A DNA stretch of 64,000 nucleotides from NCBI RefSeq assembly GCF_002941025.1, contig NZ_PTJS01000001.1, positions 3,906,001 to 3,970,000 on the forward strand. Reading direction: 5' to 3'. Below the pieces are notes generated by a model. That model was given only the letters and a program-made list of their open reading frames with translations, was not told the DNA's origin and ran no database searches. Positions 25,768 through 34,399 of the stretch are shown here, piece after piece. The DNA comes from Streptomyces sp. QL37 (GTDB lineage Bacteria; Actinomycetota; Actinomycetes; Streptomycetales; Streptomycetaceae). Within the stretch, counting starts at the first letter, position 1; every line of letters starts with the position of its first letter. Both the position numbers and the translations under genes were made by a program.

Positions 25768-25942
25768 CCGACCATTGTGTCCGCTCCCGCCGACAACGGC
25801 AGCGGCCGGGCGCCCACGGGGGACGGCCGGCCGCTGTGAGGAGGTGTCCTCCCGGGGGCTTCGCGCTGTTACGGCACTTCGTGGTGGTGCTCGTCCGCCA
25901 CGACGGCTGCGCGCTGCTGCCCTCGCCCGGCGCTGTCCGCCG

Positions 25943-26599
25943 TTACGACTCCTCGCCCGGCTTGTCGCTCGCCTTCTCGCTGGGCTTGTCGCTCGCCTTC
26001 TCGCTCGCCGAAGGCGACGCCGGGGCGGACGGAGCGGAGGCGGGCGGGGCCGAGGCCGTCGGCTTCTGGCAGCCCTTCTGCTTGGCCATCGCGGAGCCGA
26101 CCTCACCGGACTGGAGCTTCTTCAGCGCCTGGTCTCCGTTGGTGCTGATCTTGTTCAGCTCGTCGGCGATGTCCTTGAGACCGTCGGCGAACTTCGCCTG
26201 GTCCTTCGTGTCGAGCGCGTCGACCTTCGTCTTCAGGTTCGCATAGGCCACCGAGGAGGCGTTGAGTTCCTTCACGGCCTCCTTCTGGGTGGTCTCCCCG
26301 CCGTCCACGGGCGGTGCCCCCGCCGACTGCACGGCCGTGCCCAGCGCCTTGTAGGCCCCTGAGATCTGCTGGAAGGCGGCCGAGTCGGTCTTCTGCACGT
26401 CAGCGGGCTTGCTGTTGTCGGCGGTCTGCTGCTGGATCGCGGCATTGGCGTTCGCGATCTTCTGCAACTGCGGCTGAACCTGGTCGCAGACCTTCTTCGC
26501 CCAGTCGTTCACCTTGTTGTCGCTGTCGTCGCTGCAGCCCGACAGCGTCAGTACGAGTACCGCACCGCCGGACAGTGCGGCTGCAAGCTTCTTGTTCAC
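25943..26599 (-). CDS. Secreted small lipoprotein, unknown function
   Basis: Lipoprotein of 218 residues with signal NKKLAAALSGGAVLVLTLSGC; the lipobox is LSGC at about residue 22. The exported part is helical with heptad-like spacing (KVNDWAKKVCDQVQPQLQKI), contains two more cysteines (VCDQ, GCQKP) that could pair, and ends in a Ser/Ala/Pro/Lys tail with repeated SEKASDKP. GTG 26599 follows GGAAGGG. Conserved near hppA in Streptomyces as far as I recall. Function unknown. Confidence 0.75.
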   Translation of the reverse strand: MNKKLAAALSGGAVLVLTLSGCSDDSDNKVNDWAKKVCDQVQPQLQKIANANAAIQQQTADNSKPADVQKTDSAAFQQISGAYKALGTAVQSAGAPPVDGGETTQKEAVKELNASSVAYANLKTKVDALDTKDQAKFADGLKDIADELNKISTNGDQALKKLQSGEVGSAMAKQKGCQKPTASAPPASAPSAPASPSASEKASDKPSEKASDKPGEES

Positions 26600-26879
26600 C
26601 GGATTGGGTCCCTTCCAAGGCTCTCGGCCCCGGAACTTACACGCCAAGCGGGCGGCAATCAGGCGGCGAGCATCCGATATATATTCTTTTGCAGCCATTT
26701 GCACCAAGGGTAACGAGGGAGATACAACTCACCTGCCCACTCGGACACACGTCCGACTCGGCCCTGTCGGAAGCCGGACGCCGGGACCCGGGGCGGCGGA
26801 CGACGCGTCAGACCGCGCCGTCCGCCGCCGTACTGAGCGGGTGTCGGATACGGGCCCGCTCCGTCCGCGACCTCTCGCG

Positions 26880-29333
26880 TCAGGAAACAGCCGCAGGGTC
26901 GGTGGACTTGGCGGGGCCGCCCCCGCCGTCGTCACCGCTGTCGCCGTCCGGGCCGTCACCGTCGCCGTCCCCCACGGCGATCCCCCGCCGTTTGGACACA
27001 TAGACGGCGCCGACGACGACAACGATGGCGATGACGGCCACCAGGGCCCGCACACCCGCACTCGCGTCGTCCCCGTAGCTGAACTGCACCACCGCGGGGG
27101 CGATGAGCAGCGCCACGAGATTCATCACCTTGAGAAGCGGGTTGATGGCGGGGCCCGCCGTGTCCTTGAACGGGTCGCCGACCGTGTCGCCGATGACCGT
27201 CGCGGCATGGGCCTCGCTGCCCTTCCCGCCGTGGTGACCGTCCTCGACGAGCTTCTTGGCGTTGTCCCACGCGCCACCGGAGTTGGCTAGGAAGACGGCC
27301 ATCAGGGTGCCTGTGGCGATCGCGCCCGCGAGATAGGAGCCGAGGGCGCCGACCCCCAGGGTGAATCCCACCGCGATCGGCGCCAGGACCGCGAGCAGCC
27401 CGGGCGTGGCCAGCTCACGCAGCGCGTCCTTGGTGCAGATGTCGACGACACGGCCGTACTCCGGTTTCTCCGTGTGGTCCATGATCCCGGGGTGCTCCCG
27501 GAACTGCCGTCGGACCTCGTGGACCACGGCCCCCGCGGAACGGGAGACCGCGTTGATGGCCAGCCCGGAGAAGAGGAAGACGACCGCGGCTCCCAGGATC
27601 AGGCCGACCAGGTTGTTCGGCTGCGAGATGTCCAGACTCAGCCCGAGCTCACCCGCCCGTGCCCCCACGTCGTCGACCGCGGTGGCGATGGCGTCCCGGT
27701 ACGAACCGAAGAGCGCGGCCGCGGCCAGGACCGCTGTGGCGATCGCGATGCCCTTGGTGATGGCCTTGGTGGTGTTGCCCACCGCGTCCAGGTCGGTGAG
27801 GACCTGGGCTCCCGCACCCGTGACGTCCCCGGACATCTCGGCGATGCCCTGGGCGTTGTCGGAGACCGGGCCGAAGGTGTCCATCGCGACGATGACACCC
27901 ACGGTGGTGAGGAGGCCGGTCCCTGCCAGGGCGACCGCGAAGAGAGCCAGCATGATCGACGTACCGCCGAGCAGGAACGCCCCGTAGACGCCGAGACCGA
28001 TCAGGAGCGCGGTGTAGACGGCCGACTCCAGGCCGATGGAAATGCCTGCGAGCACCACGGTGGCCGGACCGGTCAGCGAGGACTTCCCGATGTCCCGGAC
28101 AGGACGCCGGCTGGTCTCGGTGAAGTAGCCGGTGAGCTGCTGGATCAGGGCGGCGAGCACGATGCCGATGGCCACGGCGACCAGGGCGAAGACGCGCGGG
28201 TCGCCCCCGTGCGAGGCGATGGCGTCGTCGGTGACCCCGTCCAGCCCGGCGTACGACGACGGCAGATGGACGAAGACGGCCACCGCCACGAGGGCGAGCG
28301 AGATCACGGCCGAGACGAAGAACCCGCGGTTGATGGCACTCATCCCGCTCCGGTCGGCGCGCCGGGGAGCGACCGCGAAGATCCCGATCATCGCCGTGAC
28401 CACCCCGATCGCAGGGACGATCAGCGGAAAGGCGAGCCCCGCGTCGCCGAAGGCGGCCTTGCCCAGGATGAGCGCGGCCACGAGCGTCACGGCGTACGAC
28501 TCGAAAAGGTCGGCGGCCATGCCCGCGCAGTCACCGACGTTGTCGCCCACGTTGTCCGCGATGGTGGCGGCGTTGCGCGGGTCGTCCTCGGGGATGCCCT
28601 GCTCCACCTTGCCCACGAGGTCGGCACCCACGTCGGCGGCCTTCGTGAAGATGCCGCCCCCGACCCTCATGAACATGGCGATCAGCGCGGCGCCGAGCCC
28701 GAACCCCTCCAGCACCTTGGGCGCGTCGGCGGCGTAGACGAGCACCACGCAGGAGGCACCGAGCAGGCCGAGACCCACCGTGATCATGCCGACCACACCA
28801 CCTGTGCGGAAAGCGATCTTCATCGCTTTGTGCGAAACGGTGGTGAGATCTTTCTCCGGTTCTCCTTCTGCTGGAGTCGCCTCACGCGCGGCGGCCGCCA
28901 CACGCACATTGCTGCGCACGGCGAGCCGCATACCGATGTATCCGGTGGCCGCCGAGAAAAGCGCACCCACCAGGAAGAACAGCGAGCGCCCCGCACGCTG
29001 CGACCAGTTGTCGGCCGGAAGCAGCAGGAGCAGGAAGAACACAACGACGGCGAAGATGCCGACGGTACGCAACTGCCGGGCCAGATAGGCATTCGCGCCT
29101 TCCTGAACGGCCGCCGCGATCTCCTTCATACGTTCGGTGCCTTCACCCGCCGCCAGCACCTGGCGTGCGAGCAACTGGGCCACGACCAGCGCGGCAAGGG
29201 CGACGACCGCGATGACGACGACGATCAGCCGGTTGCCGTCGGTGAGTACTGCGGCCGCGAGTGAGGTGGACCGGCCGGAAGGTACGGGAACGTGCGTCAG
29301 TTCTGCCAGTGGGGTGTTGAAGAACTCCGCCAT
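26880..29333 (-). CDS. hppA: Membrane-bound proton-pumping pyrophosphatase
   Basis: Integral membrane pump of 817 residues with about 16 helices, coupling pyrophosphate hydrolysis to H+ export. Catalytic acidic motif DVGADLVGKVEQGIPEDDPRN begins near residue 230 and is followed by NVGDNVGDCAGMAADLFES. The cytosolic GNTTKAITKG (about 515-525) has Lys where K+-dependent enzymes have Ala, so this is the K+-independent H+-PPase class. A glycine/asparagine-poor charged tail ends the protein. ATG 29333 follows AAGGAGG. Upstream is a 340-base intergenic region with direct repeats and the terminator of the bldG transcript, so hppA has its own promoter. Confidence 0.95.
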   Translation of the reverse strand: MAEFFNTPLAELTHVPVPSGRSTSLAAAVLTDGNRLIVVVIAVVALAALVVAQLLARQVLAAGEGTERMKEIAAAVQEGANAYLARQLRTVGIFAVVVFFLLLLLPADNWSQRAGRSLFFLVGALFSAATGYIGMRLAVRSNVRVAAAAREATPAEGEPEKDLTTVSHKAMKIAFRTGGVVGMITVGLGLLGASCVVLVYAADAPKVLEGFGLGAALIAMFMRVGGGIFTKAADVGADLVGKVEQGIPEDDPRNAATIADNVGDNVGDCAGMAADLFESYAVTLVAALILGKAAFGDAGLAFPLIVPAIGVVTAMIGIFAVAPRRADRSGMSAINRGFFVSAVISLALVAVAVFVHLPSSYAGLDGVTDDAIASHGGDPRVFALVAVAIGIVLAALIQQLTGYFTETSRRPVRDIGKSSLTGPATVVLAGISIGLESAVYTALLIGLGVYGAFLLGGTSIMLALFAVALAGTGLLTTVGVIVAMDTFGPVSDNAQGIAEMSGDVTGAGAQVLTDLDAVGNTTKAITKGIAIATAVLAAAALFGSYRDAIATAVDDVGARAGELGLSLDISQPNNLVGLILGAAVVFLFSGLAINAVSRSAGAVVHEVRRQFREHPGIMDHTEKPEYGRVVDICTKDALRELATPGLLAVLAPIAVGFTLGVGALGSYLAGAIATGTLMAVFLANSGGAWDNAKKLVEDGHHGGKGSEAHAATVIGDTVGDPFKDTAGPAINPLLKVMNLVALLIAPAVVQFSYGDDASAGVRALVAVIAIVVVVGAVYVSKRRGIAVGDGDGDGPDGDSGDDGGGGPAKSTDPAAVS

Positions 29334-29513
29334 ACGTCCTCCTTGACGCTGAGCGCTCAAGACGTGGACGGATTGTAGGGAGCGGAGCCTGATCAAAACA
29401 GTGGGTGGTCAATGAAATCGACTTTCGTCCACCCAATGGCAAATGATCTCACTCGCATGTGAACCCGAATGCAGTAATGGGGCAGACGCATGGCACACGT
29501 GGAATTACTGCAG

Positions 29514-29540
29514 ATCATTGATCAAGCATCATTGATCAAG
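29514..29540. repeat. Tandem direct repeat containing TTGATCAA palindromes
   Basis: Two identical 13-bp copies of atcattgatcaag (29514-29526, 29528-29540), period 14, each containing the palindrome ttgatcaa. A third ttgatca occurs at 29575. They lie 181-207 bases upstream of hppA in an AT-rich patch within the 29334-29673 gap, which has no gene. Confidence 0.7.
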
Positions 29541-29542
29541 AA

Positions 29543-29568
29543 TAAAAAAGGCCCTGCTCAGCAGGGCC
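29543..29568 (-). terminator. Terminator of the bldG operon
   Basis: Read on the minus strand, the stem ggccctgc/gcagggcc (29550-29557 with 29561-29568, 3-base loop) is followed by six Ts at 29544-29549. It lies about 105 bases beyond the RsbW-like gene and isolates it from hppA. Confidence 0.85.
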
Positions 29569-29673
29569 GAAAAATTGATCACACCCGCCAGCCGACAGCG
29601 CGTGGACGACGGCGCGTCGGTGGGATGAAAGGCCGCACGGGGCAGACGATGCGCAGTGAGCCGGGCGGCAGGG

Positions 29674-30123
29674 TCAGGGAAGCACCACGGCGGGAGTCGT
29701 CGGCCAGGACATGCGGATCACTCCGCCGTCCGCACCCGTGCGGACTTCCACGTCGTCGACCAGTCCGCTGATGACCGCGAGACCCATCTCGTCCTCGCTG
29801 TCGGCGTCGGTCTCCGGATCGTCCGGGCCTCCGCCTCCGGGGGCTCCCGTCACCGAGGCGTCACTGCCCGGAGGGACGTGCCCGTCGCCGACCTCGATGG
29901 AGAACGCTTTCTCCTCCTCGGTCAGGACGACCGTGACCGGGGCGGCGATGTCATGGCTCCGATGCAGCCCTACGGCGCGGCTGCACGCCTCGCCGACCGC
30001 GAGCCTGACCTCGTCGAGCACCGCCTCGTCGACACCGGCCCGGCGCGCCACGGCGGCTGCCACGAGGCGGGCCGTCCTGACGTGTTCGGGCTGAGCGCTG
30101 AAGCGGAGTTCAACGGTTGGCAT
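29674..30123 (-). CDS. RsbW-like anti-sigma factor / serine kinase, partner of BldG
   Basis: ATPase-fold protein of 149 residues from ATG 30123, which follows GAGGGGG. The GHKL motifs are present: N box EVRLAVGEACSRAV (about residues 37-50) and a later G-rich segment EDEMGLAVISGLVDDVEV. An acidic, glycine-rich insert (GGGGPDDPETDADSEDE) separates them. It is the homologue of the kinase gene next to bldG in S. coelicolor (SCO3548, ApgA). Family role: binds a sigma factor or other target and phosphorylates the anti-anti-sigma factor on serine. It lies 205 bases downstream of bldG in the same transcript before a strong terminator. Confidence 0.85.
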   Translation of the reverse strand: MPTVELRFSAQPEHVRTARLVAAAVARRAGVDEAVLDEVRLAVGEACSRAVGLHRSHDIAAPVTVVLTEEEKAFSIEVGDGHVPPGSDASVTGAPGGGGPDDPETDADSEDEMGLAVISGLVDDVEVRTGADGGVIRMSWPTTPAVVLP

Positions 30124-30328
30124 GCCATCCCCCTCGAACGTACGGGCGTGCATCTCAGGGGCCCGGGCATGGCGCCCGGTACCCCTGCTCTCATTCTCCT
30201 CCGGGAACCGACGAAGCCGGCAGCCGACCACATGGTCGACCGCCTGCTCGTGGCGGCCTGTCTGCTGCCGCCTGCCGGTCTGTCACAGCGTGCCTGCCGG
30301 CCTTGGAGCTGCCGGCCCGCACCGACGG

Positions 30329-30682
30329 TCAGTCGGTTGCCGCGACAGCCTCGTCGACCGTGGTGTGGATGGGAAACACCTTGGTCAGACCTGTGATCCG
30401 GAAGATCTTGAGAATGCGCTCCTGGTTGCACACCAGGCGCAGCGAGCCCTCATGGGCCCGGACACGCTTCAAGCCGCCCACGAGCACGCCGAGGCCGGTG
30501 GAGTCGAGGAAGTCGACGCCTTCCATGTCGACAACCAAGTGGTAGCTGCCGTCATTCACCAACTCGACCAACTGCTCGCGCAGCTTGGGCGCGGTATACA
30601 CATCAATCTCGCCACCGACCTCGACGACCGTACGGTCGCCACCAGGCCCGGACACATTGCGAGTCGACAGGGACAGGTCCAC
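30329..30682 (-). CDS. bldG: Anti-anti-sigma factor BldG
   Basis: STAS-domain protein of 117 residues needed in Streptomyces for aerial hyphae and antibiotic production. It opens [12 protein letters not shown]; the phosphoacceptor is Ser61 in [12 protein letters not shown]. coelicolor BldG has 113 residues with Ser57, and the four-residue difference falls in the loop SGPGGDRT. When unphosphorylated it binds anti-sigma factors such as the neighbouring RsbW-like protein and others, freeing sigma factors like SigH. GTG 30682 has GGAGG close upstream. It is divergent from the helicase gene, with only 79 bases for both promoters. Confidence 0.96.
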   Translation of the reverse strand: MDLSLSTRNVSGPGGDRTVVEVGGEIDVYTAPKLREQLVELVNDGSYHLVVDMEGVDFLDSTGLGVLVGGLKRVRAHEGSLRLVCNQERILKIFRITGLTKVFPIHTTVDEAVAATD

Positions 30683-30761
30683 GGATCCTCCAGCACCTTG
30701 CTATCGAGCGGTCGCCCCTCGGTCTCCCCGACGGAGGCCAGGGGACGGATCGCCAGCCGCG

Positions 30762-33275
30762 ATGGCATTCAATCACTTACCAGCAGCCATGCACGACGCC
30801 TTGGGACCATTGTCCGTCACGCCAGTGACACACTCGGTGCCGATGGCCAAGAATCACCGCCCCAGTCGACCACCCGAGAACGCGGGCTCGCGCCCCTCTC
30901 CCACGGTGGTTCTCGACCGGCTCGCCGCAGCGGCGGGCCGGGCAGCGCGCATCACTCATACGGAGCACTTGCCCCCGCGTGCGGGAACCCATGCCCTCTG
31001 GCCTGATCGCATCCGGCCGGAAGTGGTCTCGGCAATCGGGCGGGCCGGAATCGACCATCCGTGGACGCACCAGGCCGCCGCGGCCGAGCACGCCCTGGAC
31101 GGCGAGTCCGTGGTGATCGCCACAGGGACGGCGTCCGGCAAATCGCTCGCCTACCTCGCTCCGGTACTGAGTACCCTCCTCGACGGCTCCCATGCTCCGA
31201 ACGGCCGCGGCACCACCGCTCTGTACCTCGCCCCCACCAAGGCTCTGGCCGCCGACCAGCGCCGCGCGGTGAGGGCGCTCGCGGAGCCCCTCGGCTCCGC
31301 GATCCGGCCCGCGGTCTACGACGGGGACACGCCGGTCGAAGAACGCGAATGGGTGCGCCAGTACGCCAACTACGTCCTGACCAACCCCGACATGCTGCAC
31401 CGGGGCATCCTTCCGTCCCACCCCCGCTGGGCCGCCTTCCTCCGCTCCCTCCGCTTCGTCGTCATCGACGAGTGCCACACCTACCGGGGAGTCTTCGGCT
31501 CCCACGTCGCCCAGGTGCTCCGCCGCCTCCGCCGTCTCTGCGCCCGCTACGGATCCGACCCCGTCTTCCTCCTCGCCTCCGCCACCGCGGCGGAGCCCTC
31601 GGTCGCCGCGGGCCGTCTCACGGGCCTGCCGGTCAAGGAGGTCGCCGACGACGCCTCGCCCCGGGGAGAGCTGGTCTTCGCCCTCTGGGAGCCTCCGCTG
31701 ACCGAGCTGCACGGCGAGAAGGGGGCTCCCGTGCGCCGTACCGCCACGGCCGAGACCGCCGACCTGCTGACCGACCTGACCCTCCAGGGCGTGCGCTCGG
31801 TCGCCTTCGTACGCTCCCGGCGCGGCGCCGAGCTCATCTCCCTCATCGCCAAGGAGCGGCTCGCCGAGGTGGACCGCTCGCTGCCCGGGCGTGTCGCCGC
31901 ATACCGCGGCGGTTATCTGCCCGAGGAACGCCGGGCCCTGGAACGAGCGCTGCACTCCGGAGACCTCCTCGGGCTGGCCGCCACCACGGCGTTGGAGCTC
32001 GGCATCGACGTCTCGGGCCTGGACGCCGTGGTCATCGCCGGCTATCCGGGCACCCGTGCCTCCCTCTGGCAGCAGGCCGGCCGCGCCGGACGCTCGGGGC
32101 AGGGCGCCCTGGCCGTCCTCGTGGCCCGGGACGACCCGCTGGACACCTTCCTCGTCCACCACCCCGAGGCGTTGTTCCAGCAGCCCGTGGAGTCGACCGT
32201 CCTGGACCCGGACAACCCGTACGTCCTCGCTCCCCACCTGTGCGCCGCGGCCGCGGAGCTCCCCCTCACGGAGTCCGACATCGAGCTCTTCGGCCCCGCG
32301 GTACCCGAGCTCCTGCCGCAGCTGGAGGCGGCGAAGCTGCTGCGCAGACGTACGACGGGCTGGCACTGGACCCGCCGTGAACGCGCCGCCGACCTCACCG
32401 ACATCCGTGGCGGGGGCGGCCGTCCGATCCAGATCGTCGAGGAGGGCACCGGCAGGCTGCTGGGCACCGTCGACGAATCAGCGGCACACACCGCCGTCCA
32501 CGAGGGTGCCGTCCATCTCCACCAGGGCCGGACATATCTCGTCCGCACGCTGGACCTGGAGGATTCCGTGGCCCTCGTGGAGGAAGCCGTCCCTCCGTAT
32601 TCGACCAACGCCCGGGACACGACCGCGATCGCCGTGCTGGAGACGGACACCGAGATCCCATGGGGTGACGGGCATCTCTGCTTCGGCTCCGTCGAGGTCA
32701 CCAACCAGGTCGTCTCCTTCCTGCGCCGCAAGCTGATCACCGGGGAGGTCCTCGGCGAGACCAAACTCGACCTGCCGCCCCGCACCCTGCGCACCCGTGC
32801 CGTGTGGTGGACGGTCACCGAGGACCAGCTCGACGCCGCCCGGATCACCCCGGAGATTCTCGGAGGAGCCCTGCACGCCGCCGAACACGCCTCCATCGGG
32901 ATGCTGCCGCTCTTCGCCACCTGCGACCGCTGGGACATCGGCGGTGTCTCCGTTCCGCTGCACCCCGACACGCTCCTTCCCACGGTGTTCGTCTATGACG
33001 GCCACCCTGGCGGTGCCGGCTTCGCGGAGCGCGCATTCCACACCGCCCGTACGTGGCTCACAGCGACGCGTCAGGCCATCGCGTCCTGCGAGTGCGAGGC
33101 GGGCTGCCCTTCCTGCATCCAGTCCCCCAAGTGCGGCAACGGCAACGAGCCACTGCACAAGCGGGGCGCCGTACGTCTTCTGACCGAACTCCTCAGGACC
33201 GCGCCGCCGGAGCCCGGGGAAGGCGATCCGGCGGAGAGCTCGGAGGACCCACGGCCGGGGAGCGCAGCGGGATGA
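30762..33275 (+). CDS. MrfA/YprA-like superfamily 2 helicase with DUF1998 and four-cysteine cluster
   Basis: ATP-dependent DNA helicase of 837 residues. Motif I ATGTASGKS (about 120), DEAH-box form DECH in VVIDECHTYRGV (about 235), motif III SATA, and motif VI QQAGRAGRSGQG. The C-terminal DUF1998 has four cysteines in CECEAGCPSCIQSPKC (about 775-790) expected to bind zinc. This architecture is that of MrfA (B. subtilis YprA), a 3'-5' helicase acting with MrfB in mitomycin-type crosslink repair, and of yeast Hrq1. No mrfB nuclease gene is adjacent. ATG 30762 starts MAFNHLPAAMHDAL. The last 83 bases overlap the convergent tadG-like gene. Confidence 0.9.
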   Translation: MAFNHLPAAMHDALGPLSVTPVTHSVPMAKNHRPSRPPENAGSRPSPTVVLDRLAAAAGRAARITHTEHLPPRAGTHALWPDRIRPEVVSAIGRAGIDHPWTHQAAAAEHALDGESVVIATGTASGKSLAYLAPVLSTLLDGSHAPNGRGTTALYLAPTKALAADQRRAVRALAEPLGSAIRPAVYDGDTPVEEREWVRQYANYVLTNPDMLHRGILPSHPRWAAFLRSLRFVVIDECHTYRGVFGSHVAQVLRRLRRLCARYGSDPVFLLASATAAEPSVAAGRLTGLPVKEVADDASPRGELVFALWEPPLTELHGEKGAPVRRTATAETADLLTDLTLQGVRSVAFVRSRRGAELISLIAKERLAEVDRSLPGRVAAYRGGYLPEERRALERALHSGDLLGLAATTALELGIDVSGLDAVVIAGYPGTRASLWQQAGRAGRSGQGALAVLVARDDPLDTFLVHHPEALFQQPVESTVLDPDNPYVLAPHLCAAAAELPLTESDIELFGPAVPELLPQLEAAKLLRRRTTGWHWTRRERAADLTDIRGGGGRPIQIVEEGTGRLLGTVDESAAHTAVHEGAVHLHQGRTYLVRTLDLEDSVALVEEAVPPYSTNARDTTAIAVLETDTEIPWGDGHLCFGSVEVTNQVVSFLRRKLITGEVLGETKLDLPPRTLRTRAVWWTVTEDQLDAARITPEILGGALHAAEHASIGMLPLFATCDRWDIGGVSVPLHPDTLLPTVFVYDGHPGGAGFAERAFHTARTWLTATRQAIASCECEAGCPSCIQSPKCGNGNEPLHKRGAVRLLTELLRTAPPEPGEGDPAESSEDPRPGSAAG

Positions 33276-33684
33276 GACCCACCGCGTGACCCGGCTCCTC
33301 GGCGGACCACGGCATCGCCGAGGGCAGCGGTGCGTCCGGAGGACCCGCCCTCGACCGGACCTCGGGTGCGTACGGGCCGAAGCGCGCCCGGGCGGTCACG
33401 TCGGCGATCTCTCCCTGGACCACACAGCGCACGATCTCCGCCCCTTGGGCCAGGGCGACCTCTCCGGCGGCCCCGCACGCCGTCTCGGCGCCTCGCAACG
33501 CGTGGTCGGCCGCGGCGAGCGCGGCCAGATCCGCCGCACCGCCGGCCCTGTGGCGGGCGGTGACGGCCTGGCCGAGAGCGAGCACCGTCGCGAACACCAC
33601 GCAGAGCGTCGCCGTCGTGACGGCCGTCCAGACCGTCGCCAGCCCCCTGTCCTCCGCCCAAGGGGCGGCCCTCGTCCTCCTCAC
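33193..33684 (-). CDS. TadG-like (Rv3654c family) pseudopilin-type protein
   Basis: Protein of 163 residues, last gene of the Tad operon. A short basic N-terminus (RRTRAAPWAEDRG) leads into one hydrophobic helix, LATVWTAVTTATLCVVFATVLALG, then DLAALAAADHALRG, the signature of helicase-linked actinobacterial TadE/TadG-like proteins (M. tuberculosis Rv3654c). Two cysteines (ACGAAG, RCVVQG) could form a disulfide outside. The GTG start overlaps the tadE stop (GTGA), giving translational coupling. Its 3' 83 bases are antisense to the helicase gene. Role inferred: minor pilin or assembly component. Confidence 0.8.
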   Translation of the reverse strand: MRRTRAAPWAEDRGLATVWTAVTTATLCVVFATVLALGQAVTARHRAGGAADLAALAAADHALRGAETACGAAGEVALAQGAEIVRCVVQGEIADVTARARFGPYAPEVRSRAGPPDAPLPSAMPWSAEEPGHAVGLIPLRSPAVGPPSSPPDRLPRAPAARS

Positions 33685-34061
33685 GGCTCCGCCCCCACGG
33701 TGTCCTCGGCCAACGCGACCGCCTCGGCGCTCAGCGTCACGCCCAGCGGTCCAGGCCCCGGCGTCGGCGCCTCCACCCGGACCCGCCACAGCCCTCCGGT
33801 CCGCTCCACCGCGACCCGGGCCCTGCCCGGCGCCGCCTCCTGAGCCGCGGACCGCACCGAGTCCTCCGGCTCTGACCGGGCAGCGGCCCGCGCTCCGGCA
33901 CGCGCGGCGTCCACACATCGGATCTGGTCCGACGCGGCAACCAGCGCCCAGACGAGGGCGAGGACGAAGCACACCAGTACGGGAAGGGCCATGGCTGCCT
34001 CTGCCGTCACCGCTCCCCGGTCGCCGCGCCGGTCCCTCCACAGTTCCTCAGAACTTCGCAT
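33681..34061 (-). CDS. tadE: TadE-family minor pseudopilin
   Basis: Protein of 126 residues with the TadE signature RGAVTAEAAMALPVLVCFVLALVW near the N-terminus: a Gly-Ala processing-like site, Glu at +5-type position, then one membrane helix. The exported C-terminal part is beta-rich. The start ATG 34061 overlaps the preceding pilin-like gene by 14 bases and the stop overlaps the next gene. In Tad systems TadE/F pseudopilins prime assembly of the Flp pilus. Confidence 0.85.
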   Translation of the reverse strand: MRSSEELWRDRRGDRGAVTAEAAMALPVLVCFVLALVWALVAASDQIRCVDAARAGARAAARSEPEDSVRSAAQEAAPGRARVAVERTGGLWRVRVEAPTPGPGPLGVTLSAEAVALAEDTVGAEP

Positions 34062-34284
34062 CGAGAGCGTCCTTGATCAGCGACTGCAAGGCCGACAGGA
34101 CCGCCCCGCTGGTAACCACCTTGTAGAGCACCGCCGCGAACGCGCATGCGGCGATGGTCCCCACCGCGTACTCGGACGTCGTCATCCCCCTGTCGAGACC
34201 ACCGGACCGGGCATGCGTGCCGAACCTGGCCTCCCACACACGACGCAGCGCACTCAGAGACCACTCCACGGCTTTCCTGTTCAT
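34048..34284 (-). CDS. DUF4244 protein, Flp-pilin-like
   Basis: Protein of 78 residues from ATG 34284, which follows GGGGG; a GTG at 34332 is a longer alternative. The core GLDRGMTTSEYAVGTIAACAFAAVLYKVV has the G-M-T-T-x-E-Y-A pattern of Flp pilins: processing after Gly, Glu at position 5, Tyr at 6, then a hydrophobic helix. The short C-terminal end (LQSLIKDALDAKF) resembles major pilins. It is the best candidate for the pilus subunit in this operon. Confidence 0.85.
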   Translation of the reverse strand: MNRKAVEWSLSALRRVWEARFGTHARSGGLDRGMTTSEYAVGTIAACAFAAVLYKVVTSGAVLSALQSLIKDALDAKF

Positions 34285-34399
34285 CTCGACCCCCATGATT
34301 GGAACCACGTTGTTTTCCAGAACTTCCGTCACTTCGAGCAGCGCGAATCAGGTCCCGCTCCCCTCGGTGCCGGCATCTGGGAGAAGCGGCTGTCCCAGC

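Noticed and set aside
27474..29264. A 596-codon plus-strand frame opposite hppA
   Set aside because: Arg/Gly/Asp-rich shadow of the HppA membrane helices with no ribosome site.
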